NCBI GenBank assembly: GCA_945865745.1
Contig: CAMBFP010000061.1
Span: 1 to 6,489, forward strand
Reading direction: 5' to 3'
DNA: 6,489 nucleotides
Origin: Rhizobium sp. Q54
GTDB taxonomy: Bacteria > Pseudomonadota > Alphaproteobacteria > Rickettsiales > UBA1997
In this document: one piece after another, positions 5,404 to 6,489 of the stretch
Numbering within the stretch: the first letter of the stretch is position 1
Layout: every line of letters starts with the position of its first letter
The notes under the pieces: generated by a model
Told to the model about the DNA's origin: nothing
Database searches by the model: none
What the model saw: the letters and a program-made list of their open reading frames with translations, nothing else
Program-made: the position numbers and the translations under genes

Positions 5404-5721
5404 ATGGCAAATAAATTTAAAAAAGGCGATGAGGTTATTGTGGTCACAGGATCAAGCAAGGGCAAGATCGGCAAAATCACCTCAATCTTGAGCGAAAAAG
5501 CTTTGGTTGAAGGTGTTAATATTGCGACCGTTCATAAAAAACCAAACGCACAAAATCCCGGACAGATCATCAAAGTAGAAAAGCCGATCCATCTTTCAAA
5601 TATTTCTCATGTTGAAAATGGTAAGCCGATAAAAATCAAATTCGTTACTGAATCTGGTGAGGGAAAATCTTTCACTAAAAAGATCAGAGTCTCAAAAAAA
5701 TCAGGAAAGAAAATCGGATAA
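5404..5721 (+). CDS. rplX: 50S ribosomal protein L24 (uL24)
   Basis: L24 is one of the two initiators of 50S assembly and lies near the tunnel exit. The 105-residue product has the N-terminal KOW domain: FKKGDEVIVVTGSSKGKIGK (5-24), followed by ITSILSEKALVEGVNI (25-40). Next come the family segment ATVHKKPNAQNPGQIIKVEK (41-60) and PIHLSNISHV (61-70). The C-terminal part is lysine-rich and less conserved (KKIRVSKKSGKKIG). Length is normal for the family. The start is fixed by the GGAGG signal and by abutting the rplN TAA with no gap. The stop is TAA, 3 bases before rplE. Confidence 0.98.
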   Translation: MANKFKKGDEVIVVTGSSKGKIGKITSILSEKALVEGVNIATVHKKPNAQNPGQIIKVEKPIHLSNISHVENGKPIKIKFVTESGEGKSFTKKIRVSKKSGKKIG

Positions 5722-5724
5722 TTC

Positions 5725-6261
5725 ATGAATAGTCTAACTGAACAACTCTACAAAAATTCAATTGCTGATTTGAAAAAGAATTTTTCTTACAGCAATGTGA
5801 TGGCCGTCCCAAGATTAAAGATGGTTAGTATCAATGTCGGCATAAAAGCTGTCGACAGTGACAATAAATTTTTGTCTTATTTGGCAGCGCAAATTTCAAA
5901 TATTGCGGGTCAAAAAGCGGTTTTAACTAAAGCGCGTAAGGCAATTTCAACATTCAAATTACGCGAAGATCTACCAATCGGTTGCAGAGTAACTTTGCGC
6001 GGAGAAAAAATGTATCAATTTCTCGATCGCTTAGTGAATGTTGCCTTACCTAGAGTAAGAGATTTTCGCGGCCTTTCCTCTAAGGGATTTAACCAGAGTA
6101 ATCACTATAGCTTTGGTTTGAAGGAGCATGGAGTCTTTCTTGAGGTTGATCTCGATAATATTCCTAAGGTCTTTGGTTTAAATATTACAATCGCGACTAC
6201 AGCAAAAACAAAAGAGGAAGCCCTCTATCTGTTGAAGAAGATTAACCTTCCAATAAAATAA
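5725..6261 (+). CDS. rplE: 50S ribosomal protein L5 (uL5)
   Basis: L5 binds 5S rRNA in the central protuberance and contacts P-site tRNA and S13. The 178-residue length is standard. Hallmarks are NVMAVPRLKMVSINVGI (24-40), GQKAVLTKARKAISTFKLR (62-80), LPIGCRVTLRGEKMYQFLDR (83-102), ALPRVRDFRGLSSKGFN (107-123), NHYSFGLKEHGVFLEVDLD (126-144) and ITIATTAKTKEEALYLLKKI (154-173). EVDLDNI replaces the more common EIDYDKI-type motif, a mild change. Only a weak GGAT (5717-5720) precedes the ATG. The TAA stop is 2 bases before rpsN. Assignment is certain. Confidence 0.99.
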   Translation: MNSLTEQLYKNSIADLKKNFSYSNVMAVPRLKMVSINVGIKAVDSDNKFLSYLAAQISNIAGQKAVLTKARKAISTFKLREDLPIGCRVTLRGEKMYQFLDRLVNVALPRVRDFRGLSSKGFNQSNHYSFGLKEHGVFLEVDLDNIPKVFGLNITIATTAKTKEEALYLLKKINLPIK

Positions 6262-6263
6262 AC

Positions 6264-6489
6264 ATGGCCAAAAGATCACTTACTCGCAGAAACAAAAAAA
6301 GAGAAGAGCTCTCCTCTACACATAGAGTGAAGAGGCAGAACCTACTCGCGACAGCCACAAACACAAAATTGTCCTTTGAAGAAAGACTGTCAGCTCAAAC
6401 AAAGCTTACACAAATGCCGCGCGATGGTTCATATGTCAGGCAAAGAAGAAGATGCGCTCTTTCTGGCAGGCCCAGAGGTAATCTCAGAA
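6264..6489 (+). CDS. rpsN: 30S ribosomal protein S14 (uS14), N-terminal part, runs off window
   Basis: S14 is a late-binding protein of the 30S head. The first 75 codons are visible and the frame is open to the edge; about 25 more residues are expected from the family length of about 101. The start MAKRSLTRRNKKREEL follows the rplE stop by 2 bases. A basic helical region follows, then QMPRDGSYVRQRRRCALSGRPRG at about 50-72, the S14 signature. There is a single Cys (C64), with no CxxC pair near it, so this is the long zinc-independent form and not the short four-cysteine type. No Shine-Dalgarno sequence is visible before the ATG. Confidence 0.97.
   Translation, partial: MAKRSLTRRNKKREELSSTHRVKRQNLLATATNTKLSFEERLSAQTKLTQMPRDGSYVRQRRRCALSGRPRGNLR

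Noticed and set aside
1..6489. Mobile elements, CRISPR arrays, tRNA or ncRNA genes, large repeats, or an inserted novel system
   Set aside because: The whole window is accounted for by 16 adjacent ribosomal-protein and EF-Tu genes in canonical order, with 41 bases of intergenic sequence; there is no room for such elements.

Overview
The window is a single, tightly packed ribosomal-protein gene cluster, all on the + strand. It corresponds to the conserved bacterial S10 operon followed by the first part of the spc operon. In order it holds the 3' end of tuf, then rpsJ, rplC, rplD, rplW, rplB, rpsS, rplV, rpsC, rplP, rpmC, rpsQ, rplN, rplX, rplE, and the 5' part of rpsN, which runs off the right edge. 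No gene of the standard order is missing and none is inserted.

The organism looks like an AT-rich alphaproteobacterium. tuf sits directly upstream of rpsJ, which is common in that class. L3 has the GQRQDPG segment, L2 has the DRSDLWKG and AGRSRWLG segments, and S14 is of the long form without a zinc knuckle. Several proteins (S17, L29, L22, L4 and parts of L2) depart from the usual consensus. That suggests a fast-evolving, possibly host-associated or streamlined lineage such as Rickettsiales, Holosporales or an unplaced relative; this placement is inference. Both TGA stops (rplP, rpmC) and the exclusive use of TGG at recognisable Trp positions indicate the standard genetic code.

Layout: 1-198 is the end of EF-Tu; 201-4810 (rpsJ to rpmC) plus rpsQ at 4807-5022 is the S10 block; 5035-6489 is the start of the spc block (rplN, rplX, rplE, rpsN). 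Only 41 bases lie between genes in the whole window. The longest gap is 12 bases (rpsQ-rplN), three gene pairs overlap by 1 or 4 bases, and rplN and rplX abut with no gap. There is no room for a promoter, terminator or S10-type leader between genes, so the cluster is probably one transcript that enters from the upstream str-type genes and continues to the right.

Together the products build both subunits. L2, L3, L4, L22, L23, L29 and L24 shape the peptidyl-transferase core and the exit tunnel. L5, L14 and L16 sit at the central protuberance, the intersubunit face and the A-site side. S3, S10, S14 and S19 form the 30S head, and S17 is a primary 16S rRNA binder in the body. I found no mobile element, CRISPR array, RNA gene or novel system. 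The points worth a second look concern start signals, shortened proteins and local sequence divergence.
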